Shown: positions 24,561 to 34,694 of the stretch, in pieces
Layout: each line of letters starts with the position of its first letter
Numbering within the stretch: the stretch's first letter is position 1
DNA from: Clostridium sp. CAG:411
Lineage (GTDB): Bacteria > Bacillota > Clostridia > Lachnospirales > Lachnospiraceae
NCBI GenBank assembly: GCA_000437275.1
Contig: FR899730.1
Coordinates: 31,394 to 95,393 of the forward strand
Direction of reading: 5' to 3'
Length of the DNA: 64,000 nt
Notes under the pieces: model-generated
What the model was told of the DNA's origin: nothing
Databases searched by the model: none
What the model saw: the letters and a program-made list of their open reading frames with translations, nothing else
Position numbers and translations under genes: made by a program

Positions 24561-25643
24561 ATGAAAATTGGAATTATAACGCATCATTATATAAAAAACT
24601 ATGGAGCTTTTTTACAAACGTATGCATTACAACAATATCTGGAGGAAACGTATCCAGAGGCAGAAGTAGTGATTGTGAATTATGTGAATCGAAAACATCA
24701 GATTATTAATATAGGTGGTTGTTTTCGATTCTTTTGGAGAAAAGAATCCTTCCTAGCGTATTTGGAGAAAATAAAAATTCCAAGAACATTTTCAAAGGCT
24801 GAAAAAGAATATCTTCATATTACAAAAAAGGTGAAAAATGCAGAGGAAATTAACCAATTGGGATTGGATGTAATCCTTATTGGAAGCGATGAAGTGTGGC
24901 ATTATGAGGATAAAGCCGCTTCACCTATTAAATTTGCAGTAGGACTTTCTGCAAAGCAAATAGCATCTTATGCACCAAGCTGTGGCAGCGTAAATCTGAA
25001 ACATCCTATTCCTGAATATGTGCGAGAGGGACTACATAGGTTTACACATATTTCTGCCAGAGATGATGTATCGGAACGACTGGTACAAAAGGTCTTAGGA
25101 TATAAACCTGTGCGTGTATTAGATCCTACACTACTATATGATTTTCCTGTTTATGAGGATGATTTTACGAGAAAATTAGAAAAGGAAAAATATATTTTGA
25201 TGTATTTTTGTGACAAGCTTCCAGAAGCTGGAATAGAAGTTATCAAAAAATATGCCAAAGAAAATAATCTGAAAATATATGGAGCAGGGGAGTATGCAAA
25301 ATATTATTCTGCGGTTACTATCAATGTATCCCCTTTTCAATGGGTAGAAATGTTTCGTCATGCACAATTCGTTTTTACAGGGACCTTTCATGGTGCTGTC
25401 TTTTCGCTGATTACACAGCGAAATTTCGCAGCATTTTTAACGAATCCAAGCAGAATAAAAAAAGTAAATTCGTTGCTTGCGCAATTTGAAATGGCAGAGC
25501 GGATTTTTGAGGATGGAGAATGGACAAAGATGGAAGCGTTATTAGATACGCCAATTGATTATTCCTCCTTTCAAGAAAAAAAAGAAAAAATAAGACAGTC
25601 AAGTTACGAGTATTTAAGACAAGTGGTAGCAGAGCAGAATTAG
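24561..25643 (+). CDS. Polysaccharide pyruvyltransferase family protein (1)
   Basis: 360-residue member of the PS_pyruv_trans family, which adds ketal pyruvate from phosphoenolpyruvate to sugars. The start MKIGIITHHYIKNYGAFLQTYALQ is typical of the family; VILIGSDEVWHY and the C-terminal FVFTGTFHGAVFSLITQ are the two best conserved blocks. The start at 24561 follows AAAAGGA; it is 4 bases after the preceding GT4 stop. A second, diverged family member is encoded at 40604, next to an FrhB-like protein, so pyruvyl (or related acidic) decoration appears twice in the locus. Substrate sugar not readable. Confidence 0.85.
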   Translation: MKIGIITHHYIKNYGAFLQTYALQQYLEETYPEAEVVIVNYVNRKHQIINIGGCFRFFWRKESFLAYLEKIKIPRTFSKAEKEYLHITKKVKNAEEINQLGLDVILIGSDEVWHYEDKAASPIKFAVGLSAKQIASYAPSCGSVNLKHPIPEYVREGLHRFTHISARDDVSERLVQKVLGYKPVRVLDPTLLYDFPVYEDDFTRKLEKEKYILMYFCDKLPEAGIEVIKKYAKENNLKIYGAGEYAKYYSAVTINVSPFQWVEMFRHAQFVFTGTFHGAVFSLITQRNFAAFLTNPSRIKKVNSLLAQFEMAERIFEDGEWTKMEALLDTPIDYSSFQEKKEKIRQSSYEYLRQVVAEQN

Positions 25644-25666
25644 GATGATAATGGAGTGTGAAAGAG

Positions 25667-26569
25667 ATGGGTAAGCATGCTTATTTAATAATGGCACATA
25701 ACAACTTTTCACTGTTGCAAAAAGAGTTGATGCTGTTAGATGATGAGAGAAATGATATATTTATTCACATTGACAAAAATACAAAAGATGTGGATTTTGC
25801 GTACATTATGAAAAAAGTACGCTATTCGCAGGTATTTTTTATACCGAGAATGAAGATTAAATGGGGAGGGTACTCTATCGCACAGTGTACCATTAATTTA
25901 TTAAAAGCCGCTATGAAGGAAGGAAGCTATCAGTATTATCATTTGTTATCAGGGGCAGATTTGCCCATCAAGACACAGGATGAGATTCACGAATTTTTTC
26001 AAAGAGAAGATGGAAAAGAATTTGTATCATTCGATCAAATACAACCTAGAGAACAGGACATCAGACGAGTGAAACGGTACTATTTTTTTCAGGACCGATA
26101 TGGAAGAGAATATAAACGGGGAAAATATTTTTTCCTTTATTTGATAGATATGATTTCACTAAAGGTACAAGATTTTTTTAAGGTGGATCGTTTTAAAGGG
26201 CAACAGATTGAGTTACAGAAAGGACCAGAATGGTTTAGCATTACACATCAGTTAGCGAAGCTTGTGGTAGAACGGGAAGAATGGATCCGAAAACAGTTTA
26301 TTCATACAAGATGTTGCGATGAGGTATTTATTCAGACCGTTGTCAATAATTCAGAAAGAAAAGCTTATTTATATCAGAATGGATTAACAAGGGAAGTGCC
26401 TGCCTGTCTTAGAAAAATTGATTGGGGAAGAGGAAAGCCTTATACATGGACGGTAAAGGAATATGAGGAACTTATAAATTCTAAATGCTTGTTTGCCAGA
26501 AAGTTTGATCCTTCTGTGGATGAAGAAATTATTTCAAAATTGATGGAACATCTTACACAATCGGTGTAA
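25667..26569 (+). CDS. Core-2/I-branching-type glycosyltransferase (GT14-like)
   Basis: 300-residue protein resembling bacterial beta-1,6-N-acetylglucosaminyltransferases of the Branch family. Marks are HAYLIMAHNNFSLLQKELM at the start, IFIHIDKN, the GGYSIAQCTINLLKAA helix, YYHLLSGADLPIKTQDE and, in the C-terminal half, GPEWFSIT and CCDEVFIQTVV. The family transfers sugars without a DxD metal motif. GGAG lies ten bases before ATG 25667; a GTG at 25658 is in frame but too close to it. It would add a side branch to the glycan repeat unit. Substrate is unknown. Confidence 0.82.
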   Translation: MGKHAYLIMAHNNFSLLQKELMLLDDERNDIFIHIDKNTKDVDFAYIMKKVRYSQVFFIPRMKIKWGGYSIAQCTINLLKAAMKEGSYQYYHLLSGADLPIKTQDEIHEFFQREDGKEFVSFDQIQPREQDIRRVKRYYFFQDRYGREYKRGKYFFLYLIDMISLKVQDFFKVDRFKGQQIELQKGPEWFSITHQLAKLVVEREEWIRKQFIHTRCCDEVFIQTVVNNSERKAYLYQNGLTREVPACLRKIDWGRGKPYTWTVKEYEELINSKCLFARKFDPSVDEEIISKLMEHLTQSV

Positions 26570-26606
26570 GAAAGGATAGTGTTATTTTTAGGAAAGGTGT
26601 GAAAAT

Positions 26607-27770
26607 ATGTTAAAATTAGACGCAAAGTTTACAAAAATAACGTTTACTCTTTTTGCACTTTCCTGGTTTGTAGGCGATTATACAGGAAACTGGCATGATG
26701 ATTACAAATACTTACTGTGGATATTGTCGTTAGTATTAGGTCTTATGCCATTGATTTATTATGCGGTTGGATATAAAAAGGATTCCAAGAAAATAAAATG
26801 GGATACTTATACATTCAAGTACGTGACATTGGTTGTAGTGGTATTTGCTTTGGTTTCTATTTGTGCGATTCCTTTTAATGGGCATCATTTATTTATGTGG
26901 AAAGATTTGTTTTATATATTTATGCCTGGGCTTTATATATTGGCAATCGTTAATTTAGATGACAGTGACAATTTTGACTACTATATTGACTTGATATTTT
27001 GGGGATTTGTAGCGAATTTTATTCTGATTGCAAAACCGTCCTCATTTACGTTATCAAACTTTTTAAGTATCTCATTTGCAGATTCCTATTCTCCTTGGGA
27101 ATCGGGGTTGGCGGATGTGTATATCGTCTGTTTTGTGTATTATTATGCAAGAAAGAAGAAATTACACTATATCATAGCAGCTATTTTAAATATTCTATCG
27201 TTTAAACGTTTAAATCTGGTTTTTATGGCCATTTATATTCTCATTGAACGTCTACTGAAGGATAAACCTGTAAGTAAAGCAGTAGAATTGCTTGCAAAAG
27301 CGGCACTGATTATTTCGCCATTGCTTATCTATGCGGCTATGTCAGATAGTTTTGCAGCTTGGTTTGAAAATCAATTCGGTATGGATTTGAATGGTTTTAC
27401 TATGGGACGTTTTAACCAGTTAAATCAAATTTGTGATTTGGATGCGAATATGACTGGTCTTGGGATGACCCATTATATGCTGATTAAGATTGACTTTGAT
27501 ATTCACAGGTTGCATTGTGATATTATGCGAATTTTGATTGAGACTACGGTTGTTGGTTTAGTAGTATTCGTAAATTCTTATATAAACATAGCGAAAAGAA
27601 ATCAAAAAGGTTTTGCACTTATGGTATTTTTCTTAATCGTGATGGTTTCGTCTACTTGTATAGAAAATACACTTTATTGGTTATTGATTTTCTTGGTAAT
27701 AGAGAGTTTTCAACGGATAGCAAAGAGAAGAGAGGAAAGAGAAAATGGAGAATGTCCTGCCAATCGTTAG
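26607..27770 (+). CDS. Polytopic membrane protein, Wzy-like polymerase candidate
   Basis: 387 residues with ten or eleven hydrophobic segments and a large outside loop near residues 250-300 (FNQLNQICDLDANMTGLGM). Topology and position among transferases and the flippase fit an O-antigen/capsule polymerase of the Wzy kind, which joins lipid-linked repeat units on the outer face. Sequence conservation in that family is too low to prove it by eye. It is the only good polymerase candidate in the locus. The gene has AGGAAAGGTGTG upstream, and its 3' end overlaps the next GT2 gene by 26 bases. Confidence 0.6.
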   Translation: MLKLDAKFTKITFTLFALSWFVGDYTGNWHDDYKYLLWILSLVLGLMPLIYYAVGYKKDSKKIKWDTYTFKYVTLVVVVFALVSICAIPFNGHHLFMWKDLFYIFMPGLYILAIVNLDDSDNFDYYIDLIFWGFVANFILIAKPSSFTLSNFLSISFADSYSPWESGLADVYIVCFVYYYARKKKLHYIIAAILNILSFKRLNLVFMAIYILIERLLKDKPVSKAVELLAKAALIISPLLIYAAMSDSFAAWFENQFGMDLNGFTMGRFNQLNQICDLDANMTGLGMTHYMLIKIDFDIHRLHCDIMRILIETTVVGLVVFVNSYINIAKRNQKGFALMVFFLIVMVSSTCIENTLYWLLIFLVIESFQRIAKRREERENGECPANR

Positions 27771-28731
27771 TATTATAGTGCCTATTTATAATGGAGAAAA
27801 GACATTGTATCGATGTGTCAAAAGCATTATGGAACAAAAGTTTACAGAATATGAACTGCTTTTGATCAATGATGGTTCCGCAGATAGAAGTCTGGAAATT
27901 TGTCACGAATTAGAGAAAAGCGATAAGAGAATCCGTGTAATGGATAAAGCAAATGAAGGTGTTTCGGCTACTAGGAATTTTGGAATAAAAAAAGCACGAG
28001 GAAAATATATCCAGTTTGTGGATTGTGATGATTACGTGGCAAAAGATTATTTAGATTGTTTAGTAAAGGCTCTAGAAAAAGAACAGGCAGATCTTGTCAT
28101 TGCAGGATATACCAGACATAAAAATGGAAAAGTTACAAAAAGAGTGCCACAGCCACTCACGTTTGAAAATTTGAATGCATTTTCAAAAGAGTTTTTCAAT
28201 CTATATAACCAATGGTTCTTAAATACGCCTTGGAATAAGCTATATCGGAAAGAAAAAATTGTGGATAAATTCCCTTTGAATATGTCGTTGGGAGAAGATT
28301 TACTATTTAATTTGCATTATTTGAGATATTGTGAGAAAATAACTGTAATAGACCACGCAGGTTATCAGTACTGTATTGAAAATGAAAATTCACTGGCAAT
28401 TCAATATAGAAAGGATAAATTTGAAAATTCTATGTTATTGCATGAAAAGGTGCTGGCTTTTTCAAAAGAAGTATTAGGTTTGAACGAGGAAGAGCAGTGG
28501 AATGACATAACTTTTTTAAAAGAAATCCGCTTTTCTATGAAGCATTTGGTTCGCTCTAGTACAATATCTAAAAAAGAAAAGAAAAAGCAGATAAAGGCTT
28601 GGCTTCAAATAAAAGAAGTGAAGGCTGCGTATGGGCGATGTAAACAGTTATCAAAACCAGACCGCTTGCTAAAGGTTTTGATAGAGCAGGAATGGGTGGA
28701 GTTTATTTATATACTATTATCCATCCTATAA
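27745..28731 (+). CDS. GT2 glycosyltransferase (1)
   Basis: GT-A fold, inverting GT2 family, 328 residues. The N-terminal domain has SIIVPIYNGE, the nucleotide-binding NDGSADRS (Asp43) and the metal-binding DCDDY at 93-97 (Cys inside the DxD where most neighbours have Ser). The acceptor half shows LNTPWNKLYRKEKI and LGEDLLFNLHYL, the two motifs that recur in most GT2 genes of this locus. C-terminal ~70 residues are basic and helical, likely peripheral to the membrane. It overlaps the polymerase-like gene by 26 bases, suggesting coupled translation. Confidence 0.9.
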   Translation: MENVLPIVSIIVPIYNGEKTLYRCVKSIMEQKFTEYELLLINDGSADRSLEICHELEKSDKRIRVMDKANEGVSATRNFGIKKARGKYIQFVDCDDYVAKDYLDCLVKALEKEQADLVIAGYTRHKNGKVTKRVPQPLTFENLNAFSKEFFNLYNQWFLNTPWNKLYRKEKIVDKFPLNMSLGEDLLFNLHYLRYCEKITVIDHAGYQYCIENENSLAIQYRKDKFENSMLLHEKVLAFSKEVLGLNEEEQWNDITFLKEIRFSMKHLVRSSTISKKEKKKQIKAWLQIKEVKAAYGRCKQLSKPDRLLKVLIEQEWVEFIYILLSIL

Positions 28732-28799
28732 AGGAAAAAATGTTTTGAGAGAACAAAGTTCTTATAGTGCAGAGAAAAGATAGAATTTGGAGGAATAGA

Positions 28800-29822
28800 A
28801 TGATGAAACAAGCAAAAGACAGGGAGAGATGGATCGATTATATAAAAGCAGTAGCGTGTTTGTCTGTCTTGACATTTCATGTAATTTATGGATTACAGAA
28901 TGCGGGTTTGCCGTGTGGAAGCTTTTTAGCAGGAGTAAAGCTGCTTTGTGGCATTTTCCAAATTCCTGCGTTTATGTTTGCCAGTGGTTATTTATTTGGG
29001 AGAAAACCCATGGGAAATTACTTTCATTTTCAAGGAAGAAAAATAGTAAATTTGGGTGTTCCTTATATTGTATTTTCGATTGTCTATTATGTTATCAATG
29101 TAACATTTAGCTCATCTGTCAATTTTTCTTATACACCAAAAGACCTGTTAAAAATTTACATAACACCAATTGCTCAGTATTGGTATCTTTTGGCAACGTT
29201 ACTTATTTTTCTATTTTTACCAATTTTAGAAAAACTAATAAAAAATGAATGTATGGTATTGGCATTTCTGGTGGCTTGGAAGATTGTAAATACCTATCGA
29301 TTATCCTTGACAAATTATGATTACTATTTTGCACAGTATGCAATGTATTTCTATTTGGGAACATTATATTGCAGGCATCATGACAAGTTATCCCTAAAGA
29401 ACGAGAAGATACAAAATACATTGGTTGTTTTACTTGGATTTTTGGCACTCTTTGTATCTTTATATCAGTTTGATTGGGGAGAAATGTATTCTGTTGTTGA
29501 ATTTTTTATGGCGGTAGTATCGATTTATCTGCTGGTCTGTTTCTTTGAGGGACAGAAGGATATACAGAAGAATCCATTCCTTGATGTCGTTGCAAAATAT
29601 TCTTTTCAAATTTATCTGTTGCACACCATGGTTACGGCAGCAGTGAGAATTTTATTATGTAAAATAGGAATTGTTTCACAAATCCCACAATTTATATTCG
29701 GATGGGGATTGGGACTTGGCATTACACTTTTGGTTGCCTGGGTATGTGAGAAAACAATTCTTTTGAATATTTTCTTTTTCCCAGAGAGGACTATAAAAAT
29801 CATAAAGAATAGAAAAAAGTAG
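28800..29822 (+). CDS. Acyltransferase-3 family membrane O-acyltransferase (1)
   Basis: 340-residue polytopic protein of the acyltransferase-3 (O-acetyltransferase) family, which acetylates sugars of surface glycans using a cytoplasmic acyl donor. ERWIDYIKAVACLSVLTFHVIYG at the N-terminus carries the conserved basic/His features of helix 1; FMFASGYLFGRK and PYIVFSIVYY are typical loop and helix 3. About ten helices. GGAGG lies six bases before ATG 28800. It is directly followed by another member of the family, so two different positions may be acylated. Confidence 0.88.
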   Translation: MMKQAKDRERWIDYIKAVACLSVLTFHVIYGLQNAGLPCGSFLAGVKLLCGIFQIPAFMFASGYLFGRKPMGNYFHFQGRKIVNLGVPYIVFSIVYYVINVTFSSSVNFSYTPKDLLKIYITPIAQYWYLLATLLIFLFLPILEKLIKNECMVLAFLVAWKIVNTYRLSLTNYDYYFAQYAMYFYLGTLYCRHHDKLSLKNEKIQNTLVVLLGFLALFVSLYQFDWGEMYSVVEFFMAVVSIYLLVCFFEGQKDIQKNPFLDVVAKYSFQIYLLHTMVTAAVRILLCKIGIVSQIPQFIFGWGLGLGITLLVAWVCEKTILLNIFFFPERTIKIIKNRKK

Positions 29823-29866
29823 GAAACGAGTAAACTGTGTAGAGAAAAGAGAACGGAGGAAGTGAA

Positions 29867-30928
29867 ATGAGCACAGCAAAAAGGATAGAGTGGATTGACG
29901 TAGCGAAAGGATTGGGACTGTTTTTGGTTGTAGTCGGTCACGCTATGACTACACCCATACGAGATGCTTCTTTTTTATGTTATGCAATCTATACTGCCAT
30001 TTACTTCTTTCATATGCCATTTATGTTTTATCTGTCTGGCAGAACCTTTGGGATGGCAGAAAAACGATATGCTTCTATGAATACAGGGGTGTTTATAGGA
30101 AAGAAAGCAAAGCAATTACTTGTTCCCTATGTAGTTTATGGCATTCTTGTGTATTTGATTTTTGCATTGGCAAATAGTGTGCCAAAGCTAAATCAAATTT
30201 TGGAAGATGCAGGGTATGGAAAACAATCTATATTTGCTTGGGGATATGGTACCTTGATTGGAGACAATCTGTACGCATATCACTTGTGGTTTATTTATGG
30301 GTTATTTTTAGCAACTATCTTTTCTTATTTGATGGGAAAATATATAAAAAACAGTAAATGGGTGTTGTTTATAATTGCTATTCTTTTCTTAGTGATACGG
30401 GTATATGTAAATACCAGCTATTGGGGAATTGCAAATCTGGTTATGAAATGTTACTTATGGTTTGTGGTAGGAACTTATTTTGATTTTTCAAAAGTGGTTG
30501 GAAAGTTATGGAGCATTCTCTGGCAAGTTTTTTCCTTGATATATTTGTTTTTCATAGCAAGCAATATTAATGGTTGGAATGGATATAGTGGCACGCTCTT
30601 GTATGAAATGATAAAATGGATTGCAGATGTAGGTCTTCTGATACTTTTTGTGAATCTTGCACTTTGGTTAAAAGGGTTGGTTAAAGGATTTTTTTCCTAT
30701 ACGGGAAAGCGTTCTTATGGTATTTATTTATTTCATCAGCCATTTTTTGCCTCAGGAGGAGGACTGGTATTATATAAAGTCATGGGAATTCCATTGATTA
30801 TAACGGTACCTTTCACAATCCTTATGTGTTATCTGTTCCCTGTTTTGTTTTTAAAGCTTCTAGATACAAAATATGGAAAGGATTTAAAACCTTATCTATT
30901 AGGAACACCAAGAAAGGAACGAGGATAA
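29867..30928 (+). CDS. Acyltransferase-3 family membrane O-acyltransferase (2)
   Basis: 353-residue polytopic protein related to fucose 4-O-acetylase-type enzymes: RIEWIDVAKGLGLFLVVVGH with the conserved His, FFHMPFMFYLSGRTFG, then PYVVYGILVYLI; near the C-terminus SYGIYLFHQPFF is the usual last conserved helix. About ten membrane spans. Starts 44 bases after the first acyltransferase with AACGGAGGAAG upstream. Only low similarity to the preceding gene, so not a recent duplicate. Glycan acetylation is inferred from family and locus. Confidence 0.88.
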   Translation: MSTAKRIEWIDVAKGLGLFLVVVGHAMTTPIRDASFLCYAIYTAIYFFHMPFMFYLSGRTFGMAEKRYASMNTGVFIGKKAKQLLVPYVVYGILVYLIFALANSVPKLNQILEDAGYGKQSIFAWGYGTLIGDNLYAYHLWFIYGLFLATIFSYLMGKYIKNSKWVLFIIAILFLVIRVYVNTSYWGIANLVMKCYLWFVVGTYFDFSKVVGKLWSILWQVFSLIYLFFIASNINGWNGYSGTLLYEMIKWIADVGLLILFVNLALWLKGLVKGFFSYTGKRSYGIYLFHQPFFASGGGLVLYKVMGIPLIITVPFTILMCYLFPVLFLKLLDTKYGKDLKPYLLGTPRKERG

Positions 30929-30929
30929 T

Positions 30930-31928
30930 ATGAAAGTATCTGTAATTATACCTGTTTATAAAGCGGAGAAATATTTGGCAGTATGTGTAGATTCTGTTTT
31001 ACAACAAACCTATAAAGATTTAGAGGTTATTTTAGTGGAGGATGGTTCACCGGATCAATGTGGACAAATTTGTGATGAATATGCAAAAAATGACTCCAGA
31101 GTAAAAGTAATTCACAAAGAGAATCAGGGTGTTTCTATGGCAAGAAATACAGGACTGGAGCTTGCTACTGGGGAATATGTACAGTTTGTGGATAGTGATG
31201 ACTATTTAGATATACATATGATTGAAACGTTAGTAAATGCATTAGAAGAGAGTGAAGCAGATTTAGTATTATGTGGGCTTTACGAAAAAAACCTTAATTT
31301 CGACAGGGTTTCAAAAGCGGAGGAAGATGCAGGTGTTTATGAAAAAACACAATTTTTAAAAGGAATTATGAAAAATCCCTATTCGTTTCATTATGGTGTA
31401 TTGTGGAATAAATTATTTAAGCGTGAAATAATAGGAAACCTTCGTTTTTTAGCAGATATGGATTTTGGAGAAGATTTTATTTTTAATCTGCATTATTTTG
31501 GTTGTTGTCATACAATCAGAGTTATTGATGAGCCATTGTATTATTATATCCGTTATAATATGGATTCACTTATGTATATTCAGGCTGAGGGAAAGCGTGA
31601 ATTTAGTAGCTATTTACGATACTTAGAAAAGCGATTGCTGTTATTTGAGAGATATCAGAATTTTTATAAAGAACAGGGACTATACGAAGCCTATGCCAAT
31701 CAGGTGAATGAATATCTGTTAAAAGTGTATGTGTCTGAAAAAATTGAAATAAAGAGAAGGCATATGACAAAACAAGAGAAGAAACAGTGTCTTGCCCTCT
31801 TAAATGAAAATAAACAGGTAAAAGCCTTAAAACAAGAAATGGCACCTGCTTATTATAGAAAAAAAGTATTAAAATTTCGGTTGGCTAAATATAAGGTTAT
31901 ATTGCGGGATACATTTGTAAAGAATTAA
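30930..31928 (+). CDS. GT2 glycosyltransferase (2)
   Basis: 332-residue GT2 enzyme. VSVIIPVYKAEKYL, then VEDGSPDQCG as the nucleotide motif and FVDSDDYLD with the DxD at about 88-91. The acceptor region repeats the locus pattern: GVLWNKLFKREII and FGEDFIFNLHYFG. Translation starts one base after the preceding stop (AACGAGGATAAT upstream), so it is part of one operon. The basic C-terminal tail (RRHMTKQEKKQ and following) probably touches the membrane. Sugar specificity unknown; closest relative in the window by eye is GT2 (1). Confidence 0.9.
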   Translation: MKVSVIIPVYKAEKYLAVCVDSVLQQTYKDLEVILVEDGSPDQCGQICDEYAKNDSRVKVIHKENQGVSMARNTGLELATGEYVQFVDSDDYLDIHMIETLVNALEESEADLVLCGLYEKNLNFDRVSKAEEDAGVYEKTQFLKGIMKNPYSFHYGVLWNKLFKREIIGNLRFLADMDFGEDFIFNLHYFGCCHTIRVIDEPLYYYIRYNMDSLMYIQAEGKREFSSYLRYLEKRLLLFERYQNFYKEQGLYEAYANQVNEYLLKVYVSEKIEIKRRHMTKQEKKQCLALLNENKQVKALKQEMAPAYYRKKVLKFRLAKYKVILRDTFVKN

Positions 31929-31978
31929 ACGTAAAAGGATAATGAAAAAGGACCTTTAGGATAGAAGGAGGCAATTGC

Positions 31979-33019
31979 GTGAAGCAGGTTACATTGAGTG
32001 TTATTGTACCAGTGTTCAATGGAGAGGCGTATATTGATCGTGCGATGAAGGGAATTTTGTCCCAAACTCTGCATGAATTGGAAGTTATTGTAGTAAATGA
32101 TGGTTCTACGGATTGCAGTTTACAAAAATTGAAAAAATGGAGCGAACAGGATGCAAGAGTAATTCTTGTGGATAAAGAAAATGAAGGGGTTTCCATTGCC
32201 AGAAATTTAGGAATGAGCAAAGCTTCTGGTAAGTATCTGACATTTTTGGATGTGGATGATTATTTAGAACCAGATGCCTATGAAAGAATGGTAGACAGCT
32301 TGGAAAAAAGTGGTAGTCAAGCTGCATTATGTTCCTTTTTTTCAGAATATAAAGATGAGATAGAACAGGTACTACTTCCATGGAAAACAGGAACAGTGCT
32401 TACGAAAAAAGAAATTTGGGAACAGCTAATTCCTTGGATGATAAAGGTATATCCAGAGGATGGAATTTCTACAAACATTTTTGGTTCTGTGTGGAGACTT
32501 TGTGTAAGTCAAGAAGCATGGAAAATGGCAGGCGTAGAGTTTGACCCTAAGTTACATATTGCGGAAGATTTTGACTTTTGTATTCGATTATACAGTAAAC
32601 TGGAAAAGATAAGCATTATAAAGGAATCCTTATATCATTACATTCGCTGGGAGAATACCACACTTGCTGTTTATCGCAAAAATCAATTTCAAGAGGGAAT
32701 TGACAATCAGATGCGATTGAAACATTTTTTAGAAGAAGAAGGAAAGTATGAGCAGTTAAAGAGGAGGTTTGTAGGTAGTTACGTGGATGTATGTATTGGT
32801 AGTTTGGTAAATTTTGCGCGTCCGGGAGCACCGCCTAAAAAGCAGGTGCGAAAAGAACTTAAATCTGTGGTGGAGCAGATTGCAACAAGTCCACTGCAAA
32901 GCGAATTTTCCAAACAGCCTCTTACGAGAAATCAAAAATTAGTTTTATGGCTTATCAAGAGAAAATGGGTGCGTTTGATTTTATTATTGACAGAGATTAG
33001 ACAGAAAAGAAAAGGATAA
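31979..33019 (+). CDS. GT2 glycosyltransferase (3)
   Basis: 346-residue GT2 enzyme starting at GTG 31979 with AAGGAGG seven bases before it. Motifs: LSVIVPVFNGEAYIDRA, NDGSTDCS and FLDVDDYLE, a DVDD variant of the metal site. It lacks the WNKLYK motif of its neighbours, having GSVWRLCVSQEAW at that place, but keeps IAEDFDFCIRLY. So it likely uses a different acceptor from the other GT2 enzymes here. The C-terminus is basic. Position between GT2 (2) and the flippase gene. Confidence 0.9.
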   Translation: MKQVTLSVIVPVFNGEAYIDRAMKGILSQTLHELEVIVVNDGSTDCSLQKLKKWSEQDARVILVDKENEGVSIARNLGMSKASGKYLTFLDVDDYLEPDAYERMVDSLEKSGSQAALCSFFSEYKDEIEQVLLPWKTGTVLTKKEIWEQLIPWMIKVYPEDGISTNIFGSVWRLCVSQEAWKMAGVEFDPKLHIAEDFDFCIRLYSKLEKISIIKESLYHYIRWENTTLAVYRKNQFQEGIDNQMRLKHFLEEEGKYEQLKRRFVGSYVDVCIGSLVNFARPGAPPKKQVRKELKSVVEQIATSPLQSEFSKQPLTRNQKLVLWLIKRKWVRLILLLTEIRQKRKG

Positions 33020-33081
33020 AGGGAACAGGTTACTTTTGTCTGGATTATTATGGATAAAATAAGTAGATAGGATGGTGTTAT

Positions 33082-34680
33082 ATGTATTCTGGTGGAAGAG
33101 TAGAGAAAATGAAAAAAAACATTGCCTGGGGTACGTTCAGTCGTATTGTGGTAATGATTTACAGCTTTGTATCACGAACATTTTTTATTAAATATTTGGG
33201 ATTGGCAAATAATGGTATCAATAGTGTGTTTACTGAAATCCTGACGATGCTTTCTTTTGCGGAGCTTGGAATTGGTACCGCTATGAATTATAGTTTATAC
33301 AAGCTTGTGGCAGAGAATGATGTGCCAAAAATAAAGTCCTATATGGATTTTTATAAAAAGGCATATCGTGTAATTGCAGCTGTGATTGGTGTAGTTGGTC
33401 TTGCCATTATGCCAATTATTCCTCATATGCTTTCTACGGAAGATATCAATGGTGCAGGTGGAAATATTTACTTGATTTATTTTCTGTATTTATTTAATAC
33501 GGTCTGCTCTTATTTTGTCTCTTATAAATATAGCTTATCAAATGCAGAACAGAAAAGTTATATCTTTACCAATATCAATCTAATATTCAATCTGGTATGT
33601 CAGACGGGACAACTGGTAATATTATTTTTGACAAAGAATTTCTTGTGTTATTGTTGTGTGGGAGCAGTAGTGCAGTTAATACAAAATTTGGTAACCAATT
33701 GGTATATGAATCGACTATATCCGTATTTGAAGGATAAAGATGTAGAGAAATTATCGAAAAAAGAGATTGGACCAATCATTAAAAATGTAAAGGCGTTGGT
33801 AATTTCAAGAATTGGTTCTATTTGTGTCAATGCAACAGACAACATTATTATAACTTGGGTGATTAATGCAACAACATCTGGTTTGATTGGAAATTATAAT
33901 ACATTAATTCGAAATATCAATGGCTTTATGACGATTATCATGAACTCACAGACTGCCAGCTTTGGAAACTTGATTGCATCCGAAGGAAAAGAAAAGCAGT
34001 ATATCGCTTTTAAAAATTTCCGTTTCCTTACATTCTGGATATATGGATTTGCTTCTATCGTGTTATTTACGTTAATGACTCCGTTTATCGTAATCTGGTT
34101 AGGAAAAGGGTATACAACCTTGACCATTACCATATTTTTGATTATGCTTAACTACTATTTAAGTGGGGATCGAAATGCGATTTACAATGTTAAAGTAGCA
34201 GGTGGAATTTTTGAGCAGGATAAATGGCTTGCTTTAGTTACGGCATTTTCCAATCTAAGTATTTCAATTATTGGAGCAAAGTATCTTGGCTTACCTGGTA
34301 TCTATGTGGGAACGGTGGTTACAGGGTTAATAGAAACCTTTGTACGTCCGCATATTGTATATCGCGATTTGTTTGAGGTAAAAACATGGGAATATTACCG
34401 AATTGGATTGCAGTATTTGGGAGTGGTCCTTTTTACGGGGGCAGTATGTTTGGGCTTACAAAAGGCTATTTTACCTGCTAGTGTGATTACTGCTACGGTG
34501 GGAACTACAATTGTAGCAAGAGCAAAGGAAATTGGCTTGCGCTTCTTAGTGCTTGCGATTTTGACTGTAAGTATTCCAAATGTGGTATTTTTCTTGATGT
34601 ATCGAAAGACAGATGAGTTTATTTACTTAAAAAACATTTTTGCAAAAATATTTGCTAAATTCAAAAGGAAAAAGGCATAA
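33082..34680 (+). CDS. Wzx-like lipid-linked oligosaccharide flippase
   Basis: 532-residue membrane protein with about fourteen helices, of the polysaccharide flippase (MOP) superfamily. It would move undecaprenyl-linked repeat units across the membrane. Recognisable are NIAWGTFSRIVVMIYSFVSR in helix 1, GLANNGINSVFTEIL after it, ELGIGTAMNYSLY, and a GGxxxQDKW-like FEQDKWLALVTAF late in the protein. ATG 33082 is used; an internal ATG at 33109, just before KKNIAWG, is equally plausible. It is the single flippase of the locus and together with the polymerase candidate implies a Wzx/Wzy-dependent pathway. Confidence 0.9.
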   Translation: MYSGGRVEKMKKNIAWGTFSRIVVMIYSFVSRTFFIKYLGLANNGINSVFTEILTMLSFAELGIGTAMNYSLYKLVAENDVPKIKSYMDFYKKAYRVIAAVIGVVGLAIMPIIPHMLSTEDINGAGGNIYLIYFLYLFNTVCSYFVSYKYSLSNAEQKSYIFTNINLIFNLVCQTGQLVILFLTKNFLCYCCVGAVVQLIQNLVTNWYMNRLYPYLKDKDVEKLSKKEIGPIIKNVKALVISRIGSICVNATDNIIITWVINATTSGLIGNYNTLIRNINGFMTIIMNSQTASFGNLIASEGKEKQYIAFKNFRFLTFWIYGFASIVLFTLMTPFIVIWLGKGYTTLTITIFLIMLNYYLSGDRNAIYNVKVAGGIFEQDKWLALVTAFSNLSISIIGAKYLGLPGIYVGTVVTGLIETFVRPHIVYRDLFEVKTWEYYRIGLQYLGVVLFTGAVCLGLQKAILPASVITATVGTTIVARAKEIGLRFLVLAILTVSIPNVVFFLMYRKTDEFIYLKNIFAKIFAKFKRKKA

Positions 34681-34694
34681 GCAGGAGGTTTCAT